A DNA stretch of 64,000 nucleotides from contig CAJNYU010001441.1 in assembly GCA_905331475.1 (NCBI GenBank), positions 289,298 to 353,297 of the forward strand, given 5' to 3'. The DNA is from Rotaria socialis. Lineage: Eukaryota; Rotifera; Eurotatoria; Philodinida; Philodinidae. The translations under genes were made by a program, and so were the position numbers. Shown here piece after piece: positions 47,130 to 58,966 of the stretch; within the stretch, counting starts at the first letter, position 1; each line of letters begins with the position of its first letter. The notes beneath the pieces were generated by a model. That model saw only the letters and a program-made list of their open reading frames with translations. It was not told the DNA's origin and made no database searches.

Positions 47130-47137
47130 CTTCACAA

Positions 47138-49535
47138 CAATAATAATGGAGTTCTCAACAATTCTTGCGTGATAAATAGATTTATTAGCTAATTACCAAT
47201 CATTTTTCATCTGATTATTAATTGTATGTAAATTCACTCTGACTATCTGCATGATATGATAACATTATAATGTACGTGATAAAAATCAATGCACAATGTC
47301 GATTGAGAACTAAATGATTCGCAACAAGACATAATGATGTGATTAGTATATGTATATATGCTTGCTCTAGCTCAAATAGAAGATCTTAACAAGATTTTTA
47401 GATCTCCGAGTAATAAAAAGCAAACTTTTGTTCGTATTTACCAATGATTGATCAATCTTATGATAGCTTGATTTCGAAACTACACAATGATAAACAGGAT
47501 TGATTTCAATTCTAACAAAAGCTAAACATTTTTATTATGATGATATGCAAGCGTGTTATTTTGCAAGATCAAGCTAATATTATAGTTTTGTATTCTAAAA
47601 TTATACTCTTTCTATAATGAAAGTGAATGAAACTTCAATGTTACATTTTCATCTTCAAATACTCATAGAGAATGTTCTTTTTGTTTTTACTTTTAAATGT
47701 AGTTTATTGGTAAACATATAAATGTTCACTAATCAATTATCGATCATGCCACCGATAGAAATAACAGTGATTATGATAATTTATATAGTAGTCGATACGA
47801 GGACGATTCGTTTCTCAGTAATAATTAGTGTTCTGTGCAGTTTAACATGCACACTTGTTTGTTTGATGTATTTGTTTGCTCATCTCACGGTGCCATTTTT
47901 TCTCTCTTTACCAACAGAAAACAAGAAGAAAAAACGGCTAACGCTATTTGTAGAATTTATTTAAGAAATTGATCTCATCAAACACTATTGATATAATGAA
48001 GAAGATAATTGCTAATGTATTCTTATGAATGCATATATTTCGGAATATATCGATTATAATTAATAGATAATTATCATTTGTATTTTATGAAGATGAGAGA
48101 ATAATATAAATAATAATAAAAAGCTAATTTAAAAAAGAAAAAGAGAAGAGAGAAAGCACAACGAAAAAAATTATTATTTCTAAAGTTTAATACAAGATAG
48201 AAAACAAGAAACAAATAACTCGACGTCATCAGCTTGAAAAACAAAACACTGTGAATGTTTTTTTGCACAAATGTGCATTTGATTTTTACTTGACAACTGA
48301 ATTTTTGAAAAGTTTACACATAAGAAAAAGAAGCATCATCAATTTTGCTATATTGGTATGATCTATAATAGTAAGTAATTACACCAAAAAGTCACGTCAT
48401 CACCTAAATTCAGGTGATTTTAAGGTTTCATAATACTAATCAAATACTATCTATGTTCGTGTTTATCTTTTATCGTCAATTGTATAGTGACATTAGAAGT
48501 CTTTTTTTATCAATAGATGCTTGATTTCTACTTTTCCCCTCATCTATCTCATCATTTTATGTTGATTTCTAACAATACGAACTCAATTGATCATTAATAA
48601 TGAATGTAACAAGAGCTCAACGGCTAGAATCATGAGAACGAACGATTCAATGCAAAAAGAAAAGAAAAGAAAAGAAAGTGAAAATCAACACTGACGAATG
48701 ACTACTTTCCTTTGTTGCTACGTCATTGTCATCATATTTGCTGCTACTGCTATGCTTGTTTGATGGCGATGAGTTTCAACATGTGAGAAGTCATTCAACT
48801 TACAGTCAACATCATTCGCTGTTACTGTTGCTGTTTCTTTGCTATTTTTATTCTTACTCGCTCCTTCAATGATTTCGAACATCACATATATATACACACA
48901 AACATACCTGTCACATAGTCACTAATACTCTTCCACTAGTAATAATAATAATAATAATAATATTAATAATAGTATAATAAAGTATGACACAGCCTTCATT
49001 ACTGCTCATTTATTGTCATTATGTTGATTATCAATGATTATCATTTTGAATACTATCAATAGTATTTATAAAGAATTAAAACAAAAAACAGGTAGGAATA
49101 CTAATGTTCCTTGAGAGAAAATAGATAAGACACTAATAGTAATTAAAGAACGAATTAATGATCAATGCATATATATATATATAGTCATATACACTTTTTT
49201 TTATCGCGTGATAGTCGGATTTCATATAAAAGTCGGGATCCGATTGATGTCAAAGAGAAGAACTCATTATGAATTGAAGCGTTTTGCATTCAATAGTGCT
49301 GAAAACGTCAATTATAGACATTCTGATGAATATTGTAGATTTTTACGCATAATTCATCAAAAATAGCAAAAAAGCAAGAAACCAAGTAGAAATCGCTATT
49401 TGCACACGTCTGCGTTTATTTGCTTTTGTCCATGCATATCTTAAACTCGATTATTTTCTTTTTCTTTTATTAAAATAAAATAGAATTTTCTTTTCAAGGA
49501 ATTATTCAATTAATTTTAAATCTCAATCTATAAAT
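47138..49535. other. Intergenic region upstream of the HUNK-like kinase
   Basis: 2.4 kb without a convincing ORF. Simple repeats are present: (AATA/ATA)n at about 48942-48975 and (AT)n at about 49168-49182. The kinase promoter and leader should be in the right part. No transposon ends were recognised. Confidence 0.45.
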
Positions 49536-52426
49536 ATGGTTCATGATATAAATAATACTGCAACACCAGACAAAGCATCTACGATAGGTACTGGTGATAT
49601 ATCATTAGATGAAAAACGTAAAAAAGTTGGAAATTATGTTATATTAAAAACAATTGGTGAAGGCAGTTTTGCTAAAGTTCGATTAGGTATTCATTTAATT
49701 ACTGAAATGAAAGTAAGTATTGGTTTTCTTTTTTTTCTATTGTTCATTATTTAAACTGTCAGAGCAATGCTATTATTGATAAATATATATTTTTTAGGTT
49801 GCTGTTAAAGTTATTAATAAGCGTGAAGTATTTAAACGAAATTATTTACGAGCTAATTTACGTCGTGAAGCCTCAATGATGCAACGTATGTCCCATGAAC
49901 ATATTGTTCAATTACATGAAGTTATGGAAACGGAAAATTCCTATTATATTGTCATGGATTTAGTTCAAGGCAGTGAATTTGTTAAATATTTAACAAAAAA
50001 GTAAATATAACAAAAGTTGTTACTTTCATTTTCGTGATTCTACGTTATGGTAATCTCAGGAAACAATTAGATGAGAATGAAACAAGAAAATATATTCGAC
50101 AAATTGTTTCTGCTGTTGATCATATGCATCATGCAGGCGTTATTCATCGAGATATAAAACTACAAAATTTTATGCTTGATCAAAATAATGATATTGTTAT
50201 CATAGGTAAAATCAATAATCTTTTATTTTCATATGTATCAGTGTTTTTGTTATTTTTTGAAAATTTTATTTGATAGATTTTGGTTTAAGTAATTGTCTTG
50301 ATGATAAAGGTTTTTTAACTACTCAATGCGGGTCACCAGCGTATGTCTATTTAATTTCTCATTTTTCTTTTTAAAAATAAGAATCATGTTTTTGCATTAT
50401 TCAGTTATGCTGCTCCAGAAATATTTGCACATCAAGAGTATGGTTCAGCAGTAGATATTTGGAGCATTGGTGTTAATATGTATGCTATGTTAGTTGGCAA
50501 ACTTCCATTTAAAGTTGAACATCGCAGTCGAAATCTTGCTAAACTTCATGCTTGTATTCTCAAAGGTTGTGAAATACCAAATACACTTTCAAGAGGTAAA
50601 TAATCAAATGGGTTTAAAATATTAATTTGTTCATTTCATTGAAATGATTTAGATTGTCAAGATTTATTAACAAGATTATTAGAACCTTCACCAACAAAAC
50701 GAATATCAATGCAAGAAATTCTTCGTCATCCATTTTTAGTATCACAATTGGACCCTATTTCACTTACACCATATAGACCACATTACGAAGTTCGAGAAAT
50801 AAATAAAAATATTACTAAATATCTTGCATTAAAGTAAGTTCGTTGAAAATTAAAAAAGGAAATATTTACTATGTTAAATTTTACCAGACATGATTATTCA
50901 GAACAAGAAATTGAAGATGCTGTATTACACAGAAAACCAATTGCATCTCGAGCACTTTATACATTATTTGAAAGACGTCTTCAAGAAGGTCTCGGTTGGC
51001 CTGATCGAGCATATAATAATTCAGTTGCAGGTATGTCATCGACAAAAGCAACAACAGGTGGCTGTGCTATGGGTGATGGTTCATCAGATGTTATTCTTCT
51101 CGATAAACTTGATCGTCATGAACCCTTGTTACCTGGTCGCCGTGTGGCACCTCGACAATCATCATCAGTAGTAAATAATAACAATAATAAGATGATTCGA
51201 GAAAAATCAAATTATGCTCTTGATGAACAAATTTTCGTACGAACCAATACCGGTGGTGGTGGTGGTGGTGGCAGTACTATGACTGCTGGTTTAACACAGG
51301 AGGCACTAAACGAATTAGTACCAGTATCAAGAATAGGATCACGAAAATTATATCATGATATTGTTTTAAGAAAAAGTTCAGCTATTGGTGGTCAGGCAGA
51401 ATTGACTAATGAACATGATGGTACACGACGAATAATAAATACAAATAGTCTTGTTCCTATCAAGCCTTCTGTTTCAACGCAACGAGGAAATATTTTTATA
51501 TTACAGCAACAGCAACAGCAACAACACAAAATGAAACCACGGAGTTTACCAAATTCAACACTCGATCATGCTAATCAAAATGGTTTTCATTTACCACATG
51601 ATCCATATGGTTCTCGTGCATCAAAAAATCCTAGTCGAACGTCACATTTTGAACATCCGAAAAAAAGTCAACAAAATTCACCTATTCGATATAACCCTGG
51701 TAAGTTCAATATAAATATATATATATATATATATACATTTTTTTTTCTTGATCATTTAATCGTTCATTATATTATCCCCATACAGTGTCTGTTTCTTCCT
51801 GTGTTTTTCGTCTCACTCTTGACGAAACTGTCATCCATCGTAATAATTAGGTATTATTTCTGTGCTTTATTTTTGTTGTGTATCAATGATCTGCCCATGT
51901 CGCTCTCTGCTTATTTTTTTTCTACTCTCGATTTACCAATTGTCCTTCTTTTTGTGTTTGCATTATTTTTTGTTCTTTCAAATTGAAATACTTCATTCAA
52001 AGACAAAATTGAATAGAGCAAAAAAGAAAAGCCTTTCAAGTTATTTTTCGAATGCTGTTAACCTTAAAAAAAATTCTTTTACAATACATTTTTTTCTTCT
52101 TCTTTTTAGCTCCATCAGTAACAGTAAAAGCAATTGGATTGTTTTTAAAAAATTCTGGTCTACAATCACGTGTTAGTTCATGTAGTAGTAAATCATCAAA
52201 AAGTAGTGGATGTGGAACACTTGATATTCATCAACAATCACCACCATTGAAATTCTATCCAAATACTAAACAGACAATAATTAATTATCATTCACAAGGA
52301 AATTTAACATCAACAGCTACAACAAAACAAAAATTAGTAAAAACAAATGGATCATCACATCATATTTCATCAAACAAAGTTCCACATACGACAACAGCTG
52401 GCGGACAAAAAGTAATGCCGACATAA
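49536..52426 (+). CDS. HUNK: HUNK-like serine/threonine kinase (SNF1/AMPK-related)
   Basis: A protein kinase of the CAMK/AMPK-related group. Eight exons join in frame: 49536-49712, 49798-50000, 50060-50203, about 50276-50338, about 50405-50596, about 50653-50834, about 50888-51702 and about 52110-52426. The kinase domain shows the Gly loop GEGSFAKVRLG, the VAVKVINK lysine, HRDIKLQN, DFG (IIDFGLSNC) and the activation segment TTQCGSPAYAAPE, then DIWSIGVNMYAMLVGKLPF. All catalytic residues are present. ETENSYYIVMD, the STQCGSPAYAAPE-like segment and VWSIGVNMYAML-like wording are most like vertebrate HUNK. After the kinase comes a short conserved part (HDYSEQEIEDAVLHRKPIASRALYTLFERRL). A long disordered tail follows with Gly (GGGGGGG) and Gln (QQQQQQQ) runs and a Ser-rich end. 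A (TA)n tract sits in the last intron. Confidence 0.82.
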
Positions 52427-52770
52427 GCTGCGAAATTTTTCTTTTCTTCTTTTTTTTTCTTCTTTGACCAGTGCATACGGTGCTTTTCATTTCGTCTTTT
52501 TCGATTGTTAACGGTTGGTTTTTTACGAATGAAAATATTAATTACCTTTGTCTGTATATAAGACAGTGTCTCAAAATTTAGTGATTTTTCTTATTTAATA
52601 TACATCGAAGTTTCTATTGATTAAATGAATGCCTTTCTTTTACAGTTTTCTTTAACTACCATATAAGACTACGAATAGAACAACAATACAGTTTGAAAGA
52701 ATAATCTATATCTATTTTATACTATCTTGAATTTGGAAATTAAAAGAAACACATTATTCTTATCATCGAG
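52427..52770. other. 3' flank of the HUNK-like gene
   Basis: 344 bases with T-rich tracts (TTCTTCTTTTTTTTTCTTC) right after the stop. This is likely the 3'UTR. No gene was seen. Confidence 0.4.
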
Positions 52771-53326
52771 TAGGCGACGGAATGATTTCGATCTAGGGTA
52801 GGCTCAACGTTTTGGACAAATCAAGTCTCACCATTGAAAAAAATAGAGTTGAAGTCAGACTGAAATCGACTAAAAGCACTTTAAGTGCCAACTATAAGCA
52901 TACGATTTTGATCGTCTTTTAATCATTTTTGTTTAGCTCGCATTTCTGCACGGCACAAGTAATGTTATTCGAGTGTCTAAGATTTAAAAGTAATTTTAAA
53001 CAGAAGTTACAGAAACAATTCAGCTATCTTAAATTAAGAATTACGAATTAGATGTCAATTAAACGTTCAACTAATACTTCATTGCGAACGAGTTACTAGT
53101 AGAGAAAATATGAAATGATCTTGTAATAATGCATTATTTGTTAGAAAAGTCCCAAAACTGAACAAGAATAAAACCATTTTGCATATAACAACCTATCCAA
53201 ACATTTATCTGTTCCAATTTCAGTCTATCAAGATCTACCCACTTCCAGCTTAGAATAGGCTAAGCCTACCCACTTTGAAATCTAGGGTAGGTTTGAGCCT
53301 CGCGAGCCTAATGGCTCCGCCGCCTA
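52771..53326. mobile_element. Candidate small DNA transposon or MITE, about 556 bp
   Basis: The left edge TAGGCGACGGAATGATT and the inverted right edge TAGGCGGCGGAGCCATT match at 13 of 17 positions, and both are followed within 20 bases by AGGCTCAA. A direct repeat ATCTAGGGTAGG also occurs near both edges (about 52790 and 53280). No target-site duplication is visible and there is no coding capacity. The boundaries are uncertain. Confidence 0.35.
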
Positions 53327-53923
53327 TGACGTCCATCAACATATGAAGCACATGGCAGTTGTCAAAGGGTGGAAAACCGGATCGCAGGATTCTCTGTATC
53401 CCGAATGGACCGTGCGTATCAACTGTATTGCCGATAGATCTTATTATCTTCCTTGTATTGTGGGATGTGTGAGTATGGATGTGCGTGCTCATGGTTGCAG
53501 GTGTGTCTACACTATCTTCTTTGAACCCAAACCCTCAATATCGACAAAACCAAGCGAATGGGAAACGAAATTTCAATAAGATCCTGATACAACACTATAC
53601 ATAATTTGGAATTTTAAATTATTTTTAGGAGACAAAAGTCAATCTAGAAAGTGATTGAAACTGGAAACTACTCTTTTATTCACAGAATTTTTTTTCCTAT
53701 GCGCTTGAACTACGCAGTTCTCAAAATTGGCCCACAGGTCGTGGCTTTTTGTTACTCCAGAAGCGGAAGAAACTGATGAGCATGAGCAAGACGGTTCCAT
53801 TTGACCATTGAAATAAGACTAAACTTAACTCTGATGTAATTGTCTATTAAATTTATATTCATTGGTTCATTTCTCATAAAACACTACAATTTTAAGTGGA
53901 CCCATGTCGTCTCTTTTTTATCA
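53327..53923. other. Spacer between two candidate transposons
   Basis: About 600 bases. The ORF at 53343-53579 (78 codons) and the opposite-strand ORF at 53250-53492 have no recognisable domain. GC content is locally higher than in the surroundings (53,340-53,560), so it may be a fragment of an older mobile element. Confidence 0.3.
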
Positions 53924-54992
53924 ACTGTGCCGCAGTTACGCGCAGAGTCAATTTTGCGTCGCAGTTACGCGTAACTATGACGCATTGATCGTAGTGAAGA
54001 TTTCTATAAGAAACTACGCCTACTGTAATGCAGATCAACGTAATTGCGCCTAGTGATCGCATCCTACGATCCCTTGTAGGTATAAATGGCCAATTAAAAA
54101 TTATTCCTCCTTATTTGTAATTGGCTACACTCTAACAATAAAACATAGTCACAGAAAATCAGTATAAATAGCAGTGCTTGTCACATTTTCTTTCATAAGC
54201 CATTCTACTATAAGCAGTAGAATACATATTTTTTACTTTTTTAAAATTATTCTAGATTTAAATCTTTTAAGTTTTTCAATTTTTTTGTAATTAAATTTTT
54301 TTCTTCTTGTTATGATCTGTGTATGCACACACAGATCATTAGCATCATCTATCTTCTTTCTCCTATTGTCCTCTACACATTATTATGTATTCTTTATCTC
54401 ATTGGAGATAATTGAAGACGAGTATATCTGTCCCCATCATTGTTCAGAGTTCTTGTTGATTATTGTTAAAGTGTATGTTATCGAACCTGCTAATAAAAAA
54501 GTGAAAGTACACCTTAACACTTCTATTTATTAATTTTTTTTAAAAATTGTGTTAGATGTTAATATTTTTATTTTTCTAGATATTTATTTTTAATTTTCCT
54601 TAATTTTTAAAATAAATTTTTTTTTAACTTTTAACTTGGTAAATTTTGAAATTTTTTTGGGTTTTAACTTTTCAATTATTTTTTATTGTGAAAATTTTTA
54701 ATTTAAAAATTGTTTTTTTACTTTTTATAAAAATTTTAATTTTATAGTTTAAAGCTTTTTATTTTGTGCAAAATGTTTTTAATTCACAATAAAAGTACAA
54801 ATAAAATGAAAAGCTAATCTATGTCATCTTTTGTACCAATTGCGACGACACTGTGACCCATAATTGTGAAAAACTTGGACGCAGTTATGCGTAACTGGGA
54901 TTTTTTCACCCTAGTTACGCGTAGTTACGCATCAATTTTCCGCAATTACGAGTCACAGTGCGATCGCAGTTACACCGTAACTGCGTCACAGT
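53924..54992. mobile_element. Candidate non-autonomous DNA transposon with GCAGTTACG subterminal repeats
   Basis: The left edge ACTGTGCCGCAGTTACGCG and the inverted right edge ACTGTGACGCAGTTACGG match at about 17 of 18 positions before diverging. Inside both edges the motif GCAGTTACG / GTTACGCGTAACT recurs several times (53931-53975 and 54876-54980). This is clustered subterminal repetition typical of transposase-binding ends. The core (54240-54800) is almost pure A/T. No transposase ORF and no clear target-site duplication were found. The only ORF (54312-54533) is unremarkable. Confidence 0.55.
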
Positions 54993-55754
54993 TTCATCGT
55001 AATGAAACACATGGGAACTATCCCTTCTTTATGCACCAAGTGTTTGCAATATCTGGAACGTTAAATTTGTTACTTTCTATAAATCGGAAAACACTGCTCT
55101 GCGCTCTCGCCCAGTGGCAATCATGACCGATAATGATTCTACTACTTTGAATAAGTAGGCAGCACTACTAAATTTCAACATGTATCCCCGCTGAGCCGAT
55201 TTTATGAAATAAGGGGTTGGTGTGGGTGCTGATATGAAAAGTAGTTTATCACAATGGAAAATCAGTAAAAGTCTCACTAATAGGGAGTACTACATCGGCA
55301 TTGACACTCACACCCACAAAATCATCATGATCCATAAGTGTCAATCAATCATATGATTCTCGAAGAGGTTCAGCGGCGCTCACGCTTCTTTGCGTTCCGT
55401 TAGATTTTCCATTAACCTAAATACTAGTAAAAATATTTTCCTTGGCAAGAAGCTACATCTGATGAATCCAATATGATTGCTTCAAAGACAAGCCTCTTAG
55501 AAGAGTAGTGTCGATAATGATTTCTCAATCATGGTATATCTGCAAGCCCCATTCCTGAAGTACTCATACTACGCGAAGCGTGATGTACCAGAAAAGCGTC
55601 TAAAATAGCACATACTTGAGGGTGTGTGAGTGTTTATGTGTCTGCTCTTTGCCGATTCACCCACACCTCGCAGCCTTCAGTAAAACTATTTTATTGTATC
55701 GCTTACTACACATAGATTTTGAAAACTCTCAACTGCACGCACAGTACTAGCAAA
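54993..55754. other. Gene-free repeat-rich region
   Basis: About 760 bases. Short ORFs only. Scattered TGTGGGTG or CACACCCAC words occur (about 55218 and 55307). Nothing assignable. Confidence 0.3.
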
Positions 55755-55855
55755 AGTGGTCTGCGGTTCCGCAAAATTCGGAACCGACAGCCGAACCAGA
55801 ACTGAGTTTTATAAATTATTTCGAACTGGAATCAGAATCGGAACCGAAACCGTTT
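55755..55855. repeat. GGAACCG-rich transposon end (one side only)
   Basis: Starts AGTGGTCTGCGGTTCCGC and carries several direct and inverted GGAACCG/CGGTTCC words within 100 bases. This looks like a hAT-type (CAGTGG...) terminus. No matching opposite end was found, so it is probably truncated or interrupted. Confidence 0.3.
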
Positions 55856-56111
55856 TTTTTAAATGATCGCTGACATTACCTATTTTTTATTGACGCAATG
55901 CAGTACAGATGTTTTTCATTGATAGTAGAAAGCTTCAAGCTTAACAGAAAAAAGTAAGAATGGTTTTAATTTAACACAATATAATTTTTTTGTTATTTTT
56001 AGTATGCCCACTAAAAACATTCGACGTGAAAGCGCGGTATTTTAACTTCAATGCAACTTTGTAGAATGCCATTGTAGTCATAAAAACGACAGCGGTTCGC
56101 TGTATCGTGAT

Positions 56112-56597
56112 CAGGGACACGACAGTTCAGTTTTAGTTCCGATCTGACGAACTGTTAGGATCTACTCTGAGTTGACGTCTATATCGACATAGAAATCTTC
56201 TCTGGAATCTGATCGGATCTGTTCGAATAGTTCTTTCGCTCATTTGATCTGAACTTTGATCTGAGAACTGCTATACCTCTGATTGCGATAAAGTCTGTGA
56301 CAGTTCGAGAACTGGAGTTGGTACCAATCAACCATTTCTTTTAAAAAGAACTGCAATTGGTCACTCTAGCCAGCGTTTTTTGCGTGAAGTGGACTAACAA
56401 TTGAGTAAAATAGCTAACTGCCAAAATAAAAACAAAGAACCTGAATGAAAGAAAGCCTTGATTAAACCGAATTCTTGAACGAAAGAGAGCCACTGTTACC
56501 AGTTCTTCCAGAAATAACTGGTTGCTATTACCATTTCTTTCGAGAAGAAACTGATTGATGGATCCAGTTCTTAGAACTGTGAGTTGTCACATGCCTA
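56112..56597. mobile_element. Candidate degenerate hAT MITE, about 486 bp
   Basis: The left edge CAGGGACACGACAGTTCAG resembles the inverted right edge TAGGCATGTGACAACTCACAG with small gaps. The flanking octamers ATCGTGAT (56104-56111) and ATCTCGAT (56598-56605) agree at 6 of 8 positions, as a decayed target duplication would. The interior has repeated GATCTGA and AGAACTG/CAGTTC words and no ORF. Resemblance is partial, so this is tentative. Confidence 0.35.
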
Positions 56598-56605
56598 ATC
56601 TCGAT

Positions 56606-57919
56606 TAATTGTAGTTTGATAAACCGCTGTTTTTGACGAAAGACCGTAGCTATATTTCCCCATTCTCTGCATGTGAAAGTATCCCGAATTTTGTAAAGAC
56701 AGAGAGACTATCTTGCTCTGTCTTTTCGAAGAAGTCTCTCAGTAATTATATTATCAATCTGACAACACAGAAATTGTTTTTGTGGCGATGGAACTTCATA
56801 AATTCACTACATCGCCACTAGAATGGCAACTTTCCTGAACTTCGGTGGTAACTCGGGTGTGGGCGTTATTGTCAATGTAACTTTTCTCTTACCTTATACA
56901 CACCCTACTTTTAATGGTATTGGATGTGGATGTGAGTGAAGATGTCCTCACCAATGACTATTCCTATACCCCCACATATCCACCCGACACCTTTTCGAAT
57001 TGAAACCCTTTTCTACGTTTCATTTGACTCTTCACCTTTTGAATCACTTCTTTATTACTAATAATGCGTGCACGACCTGATGAGGGCGACAAATTGGTAT
57101 CACCTATCTCTCTGGTCATTTTACGCTACCGTCGAATGGATCGAGATCTCACAAAATCGCTCAAATCTTCAAAAGTTTCCGTTCAAAATTCAACGTTTTC
57201 ATACTTAGAAAGTACGAGCTTCTGAAGATCTTCGCTTTTCATCGTGGAAAATTTTTCTTAAAAATATGTTTCGATAGAAACCCCCCGTTTTTGTGCAGTG
57301 AACAACGAATCAAACAAGCAAAAAAAAGAGGTCGTCAAAGTAAATTATCAGTGAGAAAATTGGAACAGAACAGGTTTCCGTTCTTTTTGCAGCACCCATT
57401 ATAATTTTGTTCATCATTTCGTGTCAAGCTGATAGCGCCTGATATTTCGTCTTCAGTTCCTACCGTGTATTTTCCCGCGGTTACTATTATTGACCTGTCG
57501 ATCGTTGATCATTAAAAAATCATTTCATTTTCCATTATATTCATCAGATGTTAATCGTTTGTATACAGAACTTGTAACAAGCCTATTATTTTGTTTTTCA
57601 ATTAGCACAAGGCGTTCTTTTAAAAATCTCTTGCACCATCATTTACATTACTCATCAATGATCAGTCATTATTACTCACTAAAATTAATAAGTGTAATTC
57701 CAACATGTTTTGTTAATATTCTATTTTACCTTATCCAAAAATGTACTCTTCACATAGCAACTCGCACGCTAGTCTAGATAACAAGGAACACCAACAGATA
57801 TTTTACATGGTTCGTAAAAGTTCTGTTTATCTAATTAGAGTTTCAAATGTTATACTTTACTAAGCCTATCTATGATGCCTGATTTCTCATCTAAAACAAA
57901 TGTCTAATTTTTATACAGT
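56606..57919. other. Gene-free region downstream of the TylF-like gene
   Basis: 1.3 kb. The ORFs at 56633-56821 and 57490-57777 have no recognisable domain. It contains GGTGTGGGCG and CCCCCACA words but no array. The 3'UTR of the methyltransferase gene should lie in the right part. Confidence 0.35.
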
Positions 57920-58966
57920 TCAGCTCTTTGTCTTTGGTACTAGTCGTGCATATTGATCTTTTTGTAATTGAACAGCTTTTCTTTTTATCCAACACCGCCC
58001 TGTTTCATCACCTGGAATAGATAGAATTTCTTCTGTTATATTATGCCAGTTTCGAAAATCGACTATAGCACGAAAGCATTCTTCAATTGAATAATCGTCG
58101 ATGATAATAACACCACCCACTTGTAGTTTTGAATATAAATTAAATAGTTGATCCATAGTCGATTCGTACATGTCACCATCCATTCGAAGAACAGCTAATC
58201 GAGAAACATTACAGCGTGGAAGCGAATCAACGATATATCCTTTACAAAAATGTACACGATCGTCGAGTAAATTAAATGACCGAAAATTTGTTTGAACTTC
58301 TTCAAGTGATACCTAAAAACATAAAGATAACAAATTATTCTGTTCAGATGGCTAAGTGAATACCTTTAAATATTCCATTTTCGACCAAATATCAGTATCA
58401 TGCGGTGTTCTCGCTTTTGGTAGTCCTTGAAATGAATCAGCTAACCACACATGTCGGTCATTATTATTCAAAGCCTTTAGTACAGCGCGAGCGAATATCG
58501 AACTTCCACCTCTCCAAACACCACATTCAATATAGTCACCCTTGACACCGTTGGCAATAACGAATCTGATAGCCCATTCGATATTTATCAATCGTCTCTG
58601 TCCAACCATCGTAATACCAGTTAATGGCCAATCTAAACCTTTTATGCGTTGATTGATATCCATTGGGCACGTTTTATTATCAACATAGGCACATTCTTGT
58701 GTGCGAAGAGCTAAGCCACAGACAGTATCCCGAACGACATCAACATTTGCACGAACCATAGGAGATTCATCAGAAAATACGAAAAATTGATAGCCTTCAT
58801 ATGAAATATTGCGAATGTGGCGTATATGTGAGGTTCGACGGAATATGTTATTATTAGAATAAAATGCAGACGATGAGAAATAGTAGCATCCATTGTACAT
58901 AGCCAATAATGTGATAAATGTTAGTGCTATTCCTGCAGCGATGCCATATATGAATGAACTAGTCAT
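57920..58966 (-). CDS. Membrane-anchored TylF/macrocin-type O-methyltransferase
   Basis: A SAM-dependent O-methyltransferase of the TylF (macrocin O-methyltransferase) family, best known from bacterial macrolide sugar methylation. Two exons, 58966-58364 and 58312-57920, are joined across a 51-nt GT-AG intron to give 331 residues. An N-terminal hydrophobic helix (about residues 5-28, FIYGIAAGIALTFITLLAMY) predicts type II anchoring, absent from bacterial relatives. Family blocks follow: GLDWPLTGITMVGQRRLINI, the SAM motif GDYIECGVWRGGSS, VWLADSFQGLPK, VSLEEVQTNF, then LRMDGDMYESTMDQL, and GGVIIIDDYSIEECFRAI near the end. Catalytic/metal-site acids in DGD and DDY are kept. An animal-type intron inside a bacterial family suggests an old lateral transfer that has been domesticated. 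The substrate is unknown; Golgi or ER sugars are a guess. It stands alone among repeats. Confidence 0.85.

Noticed and set aside
48942-48975. (AATA/ATA)n tract as a possible origin or regulatory element
   Set aside because: Simple A/T microsatellites are common in such A+T-rich DNA and nothing else marks it.
53343-53579. 78-codon ORF in a relatively GC-rich patch
   Set aside because: No recognisable domain, and an overlapping ORF of similar length exists on the opposite strand; it lies between transposon candidates.
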